NCBI RefSeq assembly: GCF_014647795.1
Contig: NZ_BMPW01000024.1
Coordinates: 1 to 64,000 of the forward strand
From: Actinoplanes campanulatus
GTDB taxonomy: Bacteria > Actinomycetota > Actinomycetes > Mycobacteriales > Micromonosporaceae
Length of the DNA stretch: 64,000 nucleotides
Reading direction: 5' to 3'
Shown piece by piece: positions 36,325-45,072 of the stretch. Numbering within the stretch: position 1 is the first letter of the stretch; each line of letters opens with the position of its first letter. The notes under the pieces were generated by a model that was given only the letters and a program-made list of their open reading frames with translations, did not search any database and was not told the DNA's origin. The position numbers and the translations under genes are program-made.

Positions 36325-36903
36325 TTGGCGTTGCCACCCCCCGGTCCGAGCACCGGTGACCCAACTTACCGCCATTCAGCCACCGCCGTGGGGTCCCGTT
36401 CAACCGATGCGAGTCGCTCTGCATCGCGCCAGCCGCCCACTCAGGCCACTTCGCCTTCCCCACCGCGAAATCTCCACATCGGTCCGCGCCCGCCAACCTG
36501 CGCGGACCCGGACCGTGTCGTGCTGCGCCGCGTCAGGTACGCCGCGTCATGCCTGGCCCCACCGCCCCGGTGGCCGTGGCTCCCGCTCCAGCGCGCCCCG
36601 GCTTCCTCTCGGCTCGCTGTCCCTAATCCGGTCCTGGCCGCGCTTCCTGTCCCTGGTCTGGTCCCAGCCGCGTCCCCGGTTGCGGCCGCGCCGCCGGCCC
36701 CTGGCCCCTGGCCCCGGCCCCTGGCCCCGGCCCCTGGCCCCGGCCCCTGGCCCCGGCCCCTGGCCCCCGGCCCCTGGCCCGATCACGGTTCCTGGCCTCT
36801 GGGTCGTGGCGGCCCCCGAGTCGTGGTGCGCGCGGGCCGTGGAGCTCTCGGGTGTGGTGCCCTGGGGTGCCCCGGGCCGTGGAACCCGGGGCGGCGCCGA
36901 AGA
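36325..36903. other. Noncoding region with 13-bp tandem repeat
   Basis: About 580 bp between two minus-strand genes. At 36701-36780 lies a tandem array of CTGGCCCCGGCCC (13 bp, about five and a half units, two of them slightly altered in length). No gene is supported. Confidence 0.55.
36701..36780. repeat. 13-bp GC tandem repeat
   Basis: Repeats of CTGGCCCCGGCCC. The period is not a multiple of three and no frame through it looks coding, so it is a noncoding microsatellite-like array. Confidence 0.75.
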
Positions 36904-39492
36904 TCAGGCTTTCCAGAACGGGCGCTTCTTCTCCGGCTTGCCGGCGGCGAACGCCTCCAGGACCCGGAGCGCGGCCGCCCACCTGTCCTCGAGGGACAAG
37001 TCCCCACGGAGGACACCGATCAGGTCGCGCACGGGGGTGAGCTCGGCATCGGTCAGTGGCTCGATCAGCACGGCGAGACGGCTGGCCAGGTCGTCGAGCA
37101 GATCGCGGCGGTCAAGAGCAGGCTGCTGGGCCGCCTCGCGGAGCCGTGCGACCTCGACCGCGGCCAGTTCCCGGAGTTCGTCGACCGACATGCCGGCGCT
37201 CTGTGTGGACCGTAGCGAGCGGGCACGCCCGCCATGCCCGGTCGCGGCCGGTGGGCCGGAGGGACGCCGCAGCCGGGCGAAGGCACGCGCTGGCTGCACC
37301 AGCTCCATGCTGTCGGCTGCCTCCTCGGCGGTGGCACCTCCGGTGACTTTCGGTGCGGCGAACGGTGGTGATCCGGCCGGTGCAGCGCCCCCGGACGGTG
37401 TCCCAGACCTCGGCGGGGCGCCCCCGACCGGCGCCCCGGACGTCGGTACCGCGCTGCCCGGTGCCCCGCCATACGGACCCTGCGCACGCTGTGGCGCGAA
37501 CGCGGGCCGGGCAGGGGCAGGCGCGACAGGCGGCGGCAGCGGCGGCATGGCGCCCGGCGCTGCGGGCGCCGCCTGGTCGGGGAACGGCGACGAGGCGGCT
37601 GCGAAGTACTGGGGCATCGGTGCCGCGGGCGCTGGGCTCTCCCAGCCGGACGGCATCTCGACCGGCTGGGTGACCCTGCGGTTGTGACCGCCCTCGTTCA
37701 CCACACGCTCGTCCACCGCGATGTAGGAGGTGAACCGGCAGAGAACCCCGAACCGGAGTGACGTGCCGAGGATCTCGGCCTCCAACGAGTGGTCGCCGGC
37801 CGCAAACGCATCCTCGAGATCGCGAAGCCGCGCCCGCGCCCAGACCGAGGTGACGGCCGGCTCGGCACTGGACTGGACCGGAACCGCCGTCCGGAACTCC
37901 TGGTCGTCGCGAGTTCGCCCGGTGACCGTGAGCGCGCCCTCGACGGCTCCGGTGAACCGGCCGGTGATGACCAGCGGAACGCCGGGGTAGAGACCTGGCA
38001 GGCGAGCGGGACTGCGGCTGCCGTCGACCGGCGTGAAGCCGTCGCCGGTGACCGTGAGACCCGTGACGACCGGGGCGCCGATGCGGCGGTGGATCTGCTC
38101 CATCGCCTCGTCGAGCCGGTCCTCGCTCTCCACCAGCTCGGCCCGGCCCGCGCCGAGCGCGGCGAGCCGGCCGAGGAATCCGGCGTTCACGGCACGGTCG
38201 ATGCCGATGGTGTGCACCCGGATCGTGCCGATGAGAGGTGCCACCTGTTTGACGATCTGGTCCTCGTTGCCGACCTGGCCGTCGGTGACCAGCACCAGAA
38301 CACGGTCACGGCCGGGGCTGTCGGAGAGCATCGCGAGGGCGGCGGTGAGGGGCTTGAGCAGCTCGGTGCCACCACGGGCCTGGGCGCGGGCCAGGTGTTC
38401 GACGGCCCGGTACCGATGACGGTCGGTGGCTTCGGCGAGGCCGGGTCCGAGGTCGGCCGGCTGGTCGACCTCGTGGTCGAAGGTGAGGACGGCGAAACGG
38501 TCGCCGGCGGTCAGGGTGTCGACGACCCGGGCCGCGGCGCGCCGGGCGGCCACCATCTTCCAGCCGCCCATGCTGCCGGAGCGGTCGAGCAGGAGCACCA
38601 CGTCTTTCGGCCGGGGTGCTGTGCCGGTCTCCGGAGGGAGAACCACGAGCTGGTAGGTGCCCTGATCGCCGTCCTCGTCGGGGACGGCGACCGCGGACTC
38701 ATCGCCGGCTGAGTAGGCGAGCCGGAGCACGAAGTCACGGTCGGCCCGCTCGCCGGGGTCGATCCGCAGCGTTCCGCCGTGGTCGGTGACGGTGTGCAGG
38801 CTGGACCGGACCTCGCCGAGCTCGAGCCCGGCCGCATCGATGTCGACCGCGAGGGACAGGCGCAACGGGTTGGGGAAGCCCGGCAGGAGCACCGGTGGGG
38901 AGACCCGGGACGCGTCGGGCACATCACCGGTGTCGGCCTGCTGGCCGTCGCCGGTGTAGGGCCCCGGCAGAGGGTGGCCGGGGATGTATCGCGGTGCCAC
39001 GACCAGCGGGAAGCGGAAGGTCGCGGCGCCGTCCTCATACGGCAGCGGGCCGACCAGTCGCAGCCGCACCGTGACCCGCTCGCCGGGCAGGATGTTGCCG
39101 ACCCGCATGGTGAAGACGTCCGGGCGCTCCTCCTCGGCGATCGACGCCCGCTGGCCGGCCGCGATCGCCTGGTCGTACTGCTCGCGGGCGGCACCGCGCT
39201 CGCGCAGCTCGGCGGTGACGGTGCGGTCGGCGGCGGTCATCGTCATGCCGGTCACCGCGGCCCGGTCGGGCAGGGGGAAGACATAGGTAGCCTCGAGCGC
39301 GGTGTCGTGGGAGTTGACGAACTCTGTGGTCAACTCGGTGCGCATGAGCAGCCCGCTGATCGAGGCCCGAACGTCGAGGCGGTCGAGCGGAAGGTTTCCG
39401 CGGTCGGTCCGCAATGTGCCGAGGCCGGCGTCCGGCATGGTCCGGTGGCGTTCCAGCTCGGCGGGTCCCATCGGGTTCACTGAAATGATCAT
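36904..39492 (-). CDS. VIT and VWA domain protein
   Basis: An 862-residue protein. The N-terminal VIT domain (~1-150) has LDRLDVRASISGLLMRTELT, ALEATYVFPLPDRAAVTGMT and the REQYDQAIAAGQRASIAEEE segment. The VWA domain (~290-460) has the MIDAS motif DVVLLLDRSGSMGG with Thr and Asp in RGGTEL and LVTDGQVGN. A Pro/Ala-rich disordered stretch (~640-740) and a helical C-terminus follow, like inter-alpha-trypsin-inhibitor heavy chains and LPXTG-free bacterial VWA proteins. No signal peptide. Start has GGGAGAAGCG upstream and overlaps the MerR stop by 4 nt. Likely a scaffold; partner unknown. Confidence 0.85.
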   Translation of the reverse strand: MIISVNPMGPAELERHRTMPDAGLGTLRTDRGNLPLDRLDVRASISGLLMRTELTTEFVNSHDTALEATYVFPLPDRAAVTGMTMTAADRTVTAELRERGAAREQYDQAIAAGQRASIAEEERPDVFTMRVGNILPGERVTVRLRLVGPLPYEDGAATFRFPLVVAPRYIPGHPLPGPYTGDGQQADTGDVPDASRVSPPVLLPGFPNPLRLSLAVDIDAAGLELGEVRSSLHTVTDHGGTLRIDPGERADRDFVLRLAYSAGDESAVAVPDEDGDQGTYQLVVLPPETGTAPRPKDVVLLLDRSGSMGGWKMVAARRAAARVVDTLTAGDRFAVLTFDHEVDQPADLGPGLAEATDRHRYRAVEHLARAQARGGTELLKPLTAALAMLSDSPGRDRVLVLVTDGQVGNEDQIVKQVAPLIGTIRVHTIGIDRAVNAGFLGRLAALGAGRAELVESEDRLDEAMEQIHRRIGAPVVTGLTVTGDGFTPVDGSRSPARLPGLYPGVPLVITGRFTGAVEGALTVTGRTRDDQEFRTAVPVQSSAEPAVTSVWARARLRDLEDAFAAGDHSLEAEILGTSLRFGVLCRFTSYIAVDERVVNEGGHNRRVTQPVEMPSGWESPAPAAPMPQYFAAASSPFPDQAAPAAPGAMPPLPPPVAPAPARPAFAPQRAQGPYGGAPGSAVPTSGAPVGGAPPRSGTPSGGAAPAGSPPFAAPKVTGGATAEEAADSMELVQPARAFARLRRPSGPPAATGHGGRARSLRSTQSAGMSVDELRELAAVEVARLREAAQQPALDRRDLLDDLASRLAVLIEPLTDAELTPVRDLIGVLRGDLSLEDRWAAALRVLEAFAAGKPEKKRPFWKA

Positions 39493-40118
39493 TCGCTTCT
39501 CCCATCGGTGAGCCCGCGTGCCGCGAGCAGGTCGAGCAGGGGACGGGCAGCCGCGGCGATCTCGTCGCGGTCGACCTCGGTGCCATGGCGGGGCAGCAGC
39601 AGGATCACGCCTCCGCCGAGAGGCACCCCGGTCACCAAGGTCTGTAGGCGGTGAGCCGGTGGCGGCGCCGACTCCACGTCCAGAGCGGCGACGGCCTCGG
39701 CCAGCGCCCTGCGAGTGGAGCCGGGAACCGGCTCGGGGTCGGCGGGAGCGGCCTTCCAGAAGTCGGGACGGGCCGGAGAAGGCGCCGCGGCGGCCGGGGC
39801 CTCCAGCAGGCTCCCGGGGATGCGCGCCACCTCGGCCAGTGTCTCCTCCGAGGCTCCGGACAGCTCCTCCTGGATCTCGGCGAGTGTGCGCCCGGAGGCT
39901 TGCCGTCGCTTGATCGCCACCAGTTGCAGGAGGTGGCGGGGCCCGTAGAGAACGGTGCGTCCCCGCGTGCCGAGAGGCCGGTCGACCAGGCCGATGGTCG
40001 TATACCACCGGATCGACCTGCGGTCGGGCAGCTCCCGGACGCGGCCGTTGGGGGCGCCCGGGTACTCCGCGGCGAGCGCCGCGCTGACCCGCTCGACCAA
40101 CTGCTCCATCGTCCACAT
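39489..40118 (-). CDS. MerR-like transcriptional regulator
   Basis: A 209-residue protein. The N-terminal half has the MerR wing-helix pattern: DRRSIRWYTTIGLVDRPLGT, RTVLYGPRHLLQLVAIKRRQ, ASGRTLAEIQEELSG. The C-terminal ~90 residues are of unknown fold and may sense a signal. It is co-translated with the VIT/VWA gene, and a 25-bp nested palindrome lies 11 bp upstream, so autoregulation of the pair is very likely. Confidence 0.82.
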   Translation of the reverse strand: MWTMEQLVERVSAALAAEYPGAPNGRVRELPDRRSIRWYTTIGLVDRPLGTRGRTVLYGPRHLLQLVAIKRRQASGRTLAEIQEELSGASEETLAEVARIPGSLLEAPAAAAPSPARPDFWKAAPADPEPVPGSTRRALAEAVAALDVESAPPPAHRLQTLVTGVPLGGGVILLLPRHGTEVDRDEIAAAARPLLDLLAARGLTDGRSE

Positions 40119-40128
40119 GTCCTGAGAA

Positions 40129-40153
40129 TGACACTGTCATCGTGACAGTGTCA
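40129..40153. promoter_or_regulatory. Nested palindromic operator (MerR type)
   Basis: TGACACTGTCA-TCG-TGACAGTGTCA: two 11-bp palindromes that are also perfect inverted copies of each other, giving four TGACA half-sites. It sits between the divergent merR and cyclase genes and may control both. Confidence 0.75.
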
Positions 40154-40206
40154 ATGGCATGATGGCGGGCAGAGCGAGGCGGCCGGCGGCCGAAGGAGGG
40201 AGCATC

Positions 40207-40911
40207 ATGAACGGGGACGCGCTGCTGGGCGGGTTGCGGCTGGTGAATCTGTCACACGTCAACGACCCGGCGAGGGTGAGCGTCTATCCGGGCGATCCGC
40301 CACCCCGTCTGGAGACCGTGTCCAGGCTGGAGCCGGACGGGTTCTATCTCCAGACGGTGTTCGCGGGCGAGCACACCGGCACGCATTGGGGAGCGCCCGG
40401 CCACTTCACGCCGGGTGGGCTGCTCGCCGACGAGCTGACCCCGGAGGATCTGTTCCGGCCGGCGGTCAAGATCGACGTTCGCCGCCGGTGCACCGCCGAT
40501 CCCGGCTATGCGGTGACCGTCGCCGACCTGGAGGAGTGGGAGCAGGGGCACGGCCGCATCCCCGGCGACTCGTTCGTGGTGCTCTGGACCGGTTGGGAGG
40601 AGCGTTTCGGCACCGAAGCGTTCCTGCCGCATCCGGGGTTCGCGCCGGAGGCCGTGCAGTGGCTGACCGACACCGGCCGGCTGGGCGAGCGGGGTGGCAC
40701 GGGGACGGACGCGTTCAGCCCCGACGTCAGTGCCGACACGACCTTCGTCGTCTCCCGGATGGTCTACCGGCGCAGACGGATCAGTCTCGAGGTGCTCGCC
40801 AATCTTGCGAGTCTGCCCACCACAGGAGCCTGGGTGCTCTGTGGTGGGCAGATCAACAAGGCCGGTTCCGGGTCGCCCGCCCTGATCTACGGGGTGCTCC
40901 CGCCGTCCTGA
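40207..40911 (+). CDS. Cyclase-family metal hydrolase (kynurenine formamidase-like)
   Basis: A 234-residue member of the cyclase / KynB superfamily. The metal motif HTGTHWGAPGHF is clear, and GTGTDAFSPDVSAD matches the later conserved loop (usually GxDxxSxD). Members hydrolyse formylkynurenine or other amides and lactones using zinc or manganese. ATG at 40207 follows GAAGGAGGG. No tryptophan-breakdown genes are near, so substrate is open. The 3' end overlaps the convergent peptidase by 25 nt. Confidence 0.8.
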   Translation: MNGDALLGGLRLVNLSHVNDPARVSVYPGDPPPRLETVSRLEPDGFYLQTVFAGEHTGTHWGAPGHFTPGGLLADELTPEDLFRPAVKIDVRRRCTADPGYAVTVADLEEWEQGHGRIPGDSFVVLWTGWEERFGTEAFLPHPGFAPEAVQWLTDTGRLGERGGTGTDAFSPDVSADTTFVVSRMVYRRRRISLEVLANLASLPTTGAWVLCGGQINKAGSGSPALIYGVLPPS

Positions 40912-42983
40912 TTCCCAGCGGCCGGCTGATAGAGCTTGCCATCGACCCTCAAGGTGTAGGGGGCGTAATGAGTCACCGTTCCGGTGGGCTCGTCGTAGGA
41001 GATCACCGCGACGACCTTCGGGTAGCGGCGGACCCTGGCCTGACGTGCCAGCGAGACCACTTTGGCCTTGGCGGTGTCGAGGCCGACCAGGGACACGTGC
41101 CAGTCGAAGACCGGCGTGGGGTGCACCTCGGTCGGCGACTTCCAGCCCTCGAGCGTGTCGGTGGCCACCGCAGTGGCGCCGACCTTGACCTCGGAAAGGT
41201 GCCAGCCGCCAATGTTCACGGCGCTGTCGCTGACATAGCGGAAGCCCAAAAGCACCTGCTTTCCGGCGTACTTCTTGAGGTCGTAACTCAGGGTGACGTC
41301 CGTGGCCTTGCCGGTGATCGCCGGGCCGAGGGGCCCTTTGACCGTGCTGTCGCCTTCGAGCATCTCGTAGGTCTTGCCGCCGTCGGCCGAGATCGTGACG
41401 TATCCGTAGTCGAACCGGTCCTCCAGGCCGTAGGTGGTCTTGAAACGCAGGACGGCGTCGGTCTGCGGGACGTCGACGAAGCGCACCGCGGCCTCGTCGG
41501 TGTCCGGGGCGTTGCCGGAGAAGAGCCTTCCCGCGTCCAGCGTCCAGGCCAGCGGGGTCGGCGGAAGGGTCTTCGCGCCCTCGAAGACGATCTTCCGCCA
41601 TCCGCGTGGAAGCCGGACGTAATCGGCGCCGTTGGGCGGCGCGCCCGCCGATCCGTAAGCGGAGGGGCTGTCGAGGTTCACCGTCGAGTGCACGCTCGCC
41701 GAGGTCACCCGGTCCCGGGGCGCGCCCCTGAGGATGCTGCCCGCTTCGTCGGTCACCTTGTCGACCAGCGTCATGACCTGGAAATCGTGCAGGACGTCGT
41801 AGAGTTTCGTCCCGCTGGGCAGAGCCGCGGTGATCGCGTTCAGGCCGTGGTTCTCCTTGTCCTGGTGCAGTTTGGAGTGGAAGTCCGTCCCGAAACGGTC
41901 GCTCAGGTAGAGCATCAGCTGGTAGGTCTGGCCGTAGTCGGCGAGCAACTCGTCCGGCGCACCCTCGGTCCAGAGGTTCAGCGAGTTCGCCGGGCCGCCG
42001 CAGTCGCGAGGGTTCGGATTGTAGTCGGTCTTGACGTTGCCGAAACCCTGGTAGCAGACGATGTGGTTGTCGAAACCGCGGTGGTAGACGCCGATTTTCG
42101 CGTCCACATAACCGGTCAGCGTCTGGGCGTAGTCGGCGAGACCCTCACTGATCCACACTTCCTCGTCCGGGTCGGTGTAGTAACTGAGCAGGTGCTGCCA
42201 CTCGTGGGCGAAGGTCGACTCGTACATCCGGGGCCGGGCCGGGCGGCTGATGCACACGTCGTCGTTGGGCTCATGTTTCGGATCCGCGCCGGTGCGATGC
42301 TCCCAGTCGTAGGCGTCGATCGTGATCACGTTGCGGTCGAAGAGTTCATTGAGCTGCTCGGAGAAGAAGCCCGAAACGTAGGTCTGATGCGCCGGGAAGT
42401 CGTAGTAATTGTCGTCGCGGATGTTGTCGACCAGTGTGACGGTCCGGTTGCCCGTGCCGGTGAAATCGCCCGGCAGGCCGGGGTTCGTGCCGCTCCGGTC
42501 CGGCGGAGTGCTGAACGCCTTGGTCTCGCGAGGGTAGATGACCTCGTCGAATTCGCGTATCAGGCCGGTGACCTGGGCGTCGGTGATCTCGGTCGAGTTC
42601 TTGCGGCAGTCGTTCTCCGGGAAGGCGATGTCCTTCGCGACCCAGACCTCGATGTGCTCCCCGACGCCGCGCAGTGTGTAGTCCTTGCGGTAGACGTCGC
42701 CGTCGATCTCGTTGAGGCCGGCCCAGCTGCGGACCGTGCCGACCGGTGGGGTCTGCACGGCGATCCGCGCGCTGGGCCGTGGCTCGTAACTGGCGGCCGG
42801 GAGCGGCTTACCGTCGAAGGTGAGCCGGTCCAGATCCGGTTCCCGCGTCTCCACCTGGAACGGATCGCGAAATCCGGACGGGGTGGGTTGCGGGACGGTC
42901 AGTGGCGTGGCCGGTGCCGGGCCTGTGAATAACGGGATAGAAGCCGTTATTACTGCGAAGGTGGCAAATAGGGTACGCGTCAC
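40887..42983 (-). CDS. Secreted zinc metallopeptidase (M6/M30-like)
   Basis: A 698-residue exported protein with a signal peptide (residues 1-25, ending GPAPATP). The zinc site is FAHEWQHLLSYY with the third ligand or Glu region in VWISEGLADYAQ, as in M30 (hyicolysin) and M6 (immune inhibitor A) peptidases. Residues ~480-640 form a jelly-roll-like domain (VRFVDVPQTDAVLRFKTTYG; DRFDYGYVTISADGGKTYE; VNIGGWHLSEV) typical of M6-type tails. Likely an extracellular protease. GTG start; ribosome site weak. Confidence 0.8.
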   Translation of the reverse strand: MTRTLFATFAVITASIPLFTGPAPATPLTVPQPTPSGFRDPFQVETREPDLDRLTFDGKPLPAASYEPRPSARIAVQTPPVGTVRSWAGLNEIDGDVYRKDYTLRGVGEHIEVWVAKDIAFPENDCRKNSTEITDAQVTGLIREFDEVIYPRETKAFSTPPDRSGTNPGLPGDFTGTGNRTVTLVDNIRDDNYYDFPAHQTYVSGFFSEQLNELFDRNVITIDAYDWEHRTGADPKHEPNDDVCISRPARPRMYESTFAHEWQHLLSYYTDPDEEVWISEGLADYAQTLTGYVDAKIGVYHRGFDNHIVCYQGFGNVKTDYNPNPRDCGGPANSLNLWTEGAPDELLADYGQTYQLMLYLSDRFGTDFHSKLHQDKENHGLNAITAALPSGTKLYDVLHDFQVMTLVDKVTDEAGSILRGAPRDRVTSASVHSTVNLDSPSAYGSAGAPPNGADYVRLPRGWRKIVFEGAKTLPPTPLAWTLDAGRLFSGNAPDTDEAAVRFVDVPQTDAVLRFKTTYGLEDRFDYGYVTISADGGKTYEMLEGDSTVKGPLGPAITGKATDVTLSYDLKKYAGKQVLLGFRYVSDSAVNIGGWHLSEVKVGATAVATDTLEGWKSPTEVHPTPVFDWHVSLVGLDTAKAKVVSLARQARVRRYPKVVAVISYDEPTGTVTHYAPYTLRVDGKLYQPAAGNQDGGSTP

Positions 42984-43040
42984 GTCTCGGCACGCTACCG
43001 CTGATCGCCGGATCGTGATGCCAACACCGGCCGTTGTGGA

Positions 43041-43832
43041 TCAGGAAACCTCCCGGCGGAGCACACGAATGGTGCCCAGGACCAGCGGAAGCCCCACCCA
43101 GACCCCGACCGAGACAGCCAGCCGGGCCCACTCTCCGGAAGTCATGTCCGGCTCCGTCAGGGCCTGCGAGGTGACATTGAGATCCAGCCACTCGGCCGCG
43201 TCACCAAGGCCCTTGATGGTTTCCCCCAGAATCGTCCAGACCGTCGGAAGGGCGAAGTAGATGACGATCGCCAGCGGCGAGTTCAGCAGCAGCGCGCCGA
43301 ACGCGACACCCATCAGTACGAAGATCACCTGGAGGAGCAGGCTCTGCCAGATCAGCGAGGAATCCAGGGACCACGATCCGTCGCCGCCGAGGGCCGAGGC
43401 CAGCACGTTGGCCCCGGCTGCCAGAACCGCGGTCGCAGCCGTGGCGGCGATCGCGATCAGGATGGCCGCGGCGATCTTCGCGAGCAGGACCCGGCCACGA
43501 GCCGGCACCAGGGTGAAGGTGGCCAGCGCGCTGCGCTGCGACCATTCGCTGGTCACCGAGAGGATGCCGAGCACCGGCAGCAGCACCGACGACGGGAGCA
43601 GGCCGAAGGAGTACAGCGCACTGAACGTCTGTTCCTCGTCGGCGGCCCACCCCAGCAGGACCGCCGAGGTGGCAGCGGTGGCCAGGCCGATCACGATCAA
43701 CAGCCAGGACCCGGCCCGGGTGTCGGCGAGTTTACGCAGCTCCACGACGGTGAGCCGGGTCAGCGGGATGCGTCCGGTCGCGGCCGCCGCGGGGGCGGCC
43801 GGCGCGGTGGAGACGGGCACGGTCGCGGTCAT
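43041..43832 (-). CDS. ABC transporter permease (ABC-2 type)
   Basis: A 263-residue protein with six membrane helices (GSWLLIVIGLATAATSAVLL, LLPSSVLLPVLGILSVTSEW, IAAAILIAIAATAATAVLAA, LLLQVIFVLMGVAFGALLL and others). It pairs with the ATPase encoded upstream to form an exporter, the usual two-gene arrangement next to a HisKA_3/LuxR system. ATG preceded by CAGGAGGATTTTCG, which lies inside the tiny gene between it and the ATPase. Confidence 0.85.
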   Translation of the reverse strand: MTATVPVSTAPAAPAAAATGRIPLTRLTVVELRKLADTRAGSWLLIVIGLATAATSAVLLGWAADEEQTFSALYSFGLLPSSVLLPVLGILSVTSEWSQRSALATFTLVPARGRVLLAKIAAAILIAIAATAATAVLAAGANVLASALGGDGSWSLDSSLIWQSLLLQVIFVLMGVAFGALLLNSPLAIVIYFALPTVWTILGETIKGLGDAAEWLDLNVTSQALTEPDMTSGEWARLAVSVGVWVGLPLVLGTIRVLRREVS

Positions 43833-44044
43833 CGAAAATCCTCCTGAGCCTGGGCGATCACCGGCGCGACACCCGCGGCCGGGACGACGTGAACAAGCGG
43901 GCCGGCGGCCGGCATGGCGTGAGCGAGCGGGAGAGCGGTTCGGGCAGCGGAGACGAGCGGGCGTGAGGGCCCGGGCCGGCGTGCGACCGGGGCTGTGGAG
44001 GCGAGGGGAGGTGATGCCGGAGATGCGGGTGTGGGGCCGCTCAC
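43829..44044 (-). CDS. Possible small coupled ORF (71 aa)
   Basis: GTG at 44044 overlaps the ATPase stop (GTGA) and its stop overlaps the permease start (ATGA), so the 209-nt gap between the two transporter genes is spanned exactly by one open frame. The peptide is Ala/Pro-rich without helix or signal features and third positions are less GC-biased than neighbours (~75%). It may be a real small protein, or only a translated linker. I cannot decide. Confidence 0.35.
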   Translation of the reverse strand: MSGPTPASPASPPLASTAPVARRPGPSRPLVSAARTALPLAHAMPAAGPLVHVVPAAGVAPVIAQAQEDFR

Positions 44045-44940
44045 CGGGCTGCCGCTCCGGTCTCGGTGCCCGCGGTGAGCCGCAGGAACATCTCCTCCAG
44101 TCCGCCCGCGCCGGCCGGGCGCAGTTCCAGCAGCACCACGCCGGCGGCCGCGGCGGCCGGACCGATGGTCTGCGGGTCGGACGGAACCAGGACGCTGCCG
44201 TCCGCTGTTCGGGTGCCGGTCAGCCCCATTCGCTGGAGCAGCGCCTCGAGTGCCGCCGGATCCGACGCGCGGACCAGTGTTCCGGCAGCGCCGAGCAGGT
44301 CCTCCTTGTCGCCCTCGACGAGGATGCGACCGTTACCGATCACCACCAGGCGGTCGGCGATCACCTCCACCTCCCGCAGCAGGTGGGAGGAGAGCAGGAC
44401 CGTGCCGCCCCGATCGGCGAAATCGCGCAGCAACCCCCGCATCCAGTGGATGCCCTCGGGGTCCAGGCCGTTGGCCGGCTCGTCGAGGATCAGCACCGCC
44501 GGATCGCCGATCATGGCGTAGGCGAGACCGAGGCGCTGGCGCATGCCCAGGGAGTAGGCCCGGATCCGTCGTTTCGCGGACGCCCCGCCGAGCCCGACCC
44601 GCTCCAACCGGGCGGACACCCGTTGGGTGTCCAGGCCCATGGTGAGCGCCGCGAGCGCCAGCACCTCCCGGCCGGTCCGCCCGGCGTGCTGGGCGGACGC
44701 GTCGAGCAGGACGCCTACGTGACGTCCCGGGTTGCCGAGCCGCCGGTAGGGGACCCCCGCCACAGTGGCCCGCCCGGAGGTCGGCGGCGTGAGACCGCAG
44801 ATCATGCGCATCGTCGTGGACTTGCCGGCGCCGTTGGGCCCCAGGAAGCCGGTCACCGTCCCCGGCTCGCAGATGAACGACACATCGTCGACCGCGCGCT
44901 GCGCCCCGTACGCCTTGGTGAGGTTCTCGACCGAAATCAT
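44041..44940 (-). CDS. ABC transporter ATP-binding protein
   Basis: A 299-residue ATPase of the drug/antibiotic exporter (CcmA/DrrA-like) class: Walker A FLGPNGAGKSTTMRMICGLT, signature YSLGMRQRLGLAYAM, Walker B VLILDEPANGLDPEG, H-loop LLSSHLLREVE. The C-terminal ~80 residues are the usual extension. Divergent from a histidine kinase gene that may control it (bacitracin-type module logic, inference). Confidence 0.93.
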   Translation of the reverse strand: MISVENLTKAYGAQRAVDDVSFICEPGTVTGFLGPNGAGKSTTMRMICGLTPPTSGRATVAGVPYRRLGNPGRHVGVLLDASAQHAGRTGREVLALAALTMGLDTQRVSARLERVGLGGASAKRRIRAYSLGMRQRLGLAYAMIGDPAVLILDEPANGLDPEGIHWMRGLLRDFADRGGTVLLSSHLLREVEVIADRLVVIGNGRILVEGDKEDLLGAAGTLVRASDPAALEALLQRMGLTGTRTADGSVLVPSDPQTIGPAAAAAGVVLLELRPAGAGGLEEMFLRLTAGTETGAAAR

Positions 44941-45072
44941 GTGACCCAGCGTGCGGTCCGGGCGGTGCCGGTCGCTTCGGCCGCCGGTCGATGTCCGCGA
45001 ACCTTCGTCGATATCGGGACTACGACTTTGGTCGGTATCGGCCGATGGCGGCCCGCCCGTAGAGTCGGCCAC

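Noticed and set aside
36904-40140. One 1078-residue protein including the MerR region
   Set aside because: The first ~216 residues are the merR gene in another frame; the real start with a good ribosome site is at 39492.
43261-45072. 600-codon upstream extension of the histidine kinase
   Set aside because: It is antisense to the ABC transporter genes and has shadow composition.
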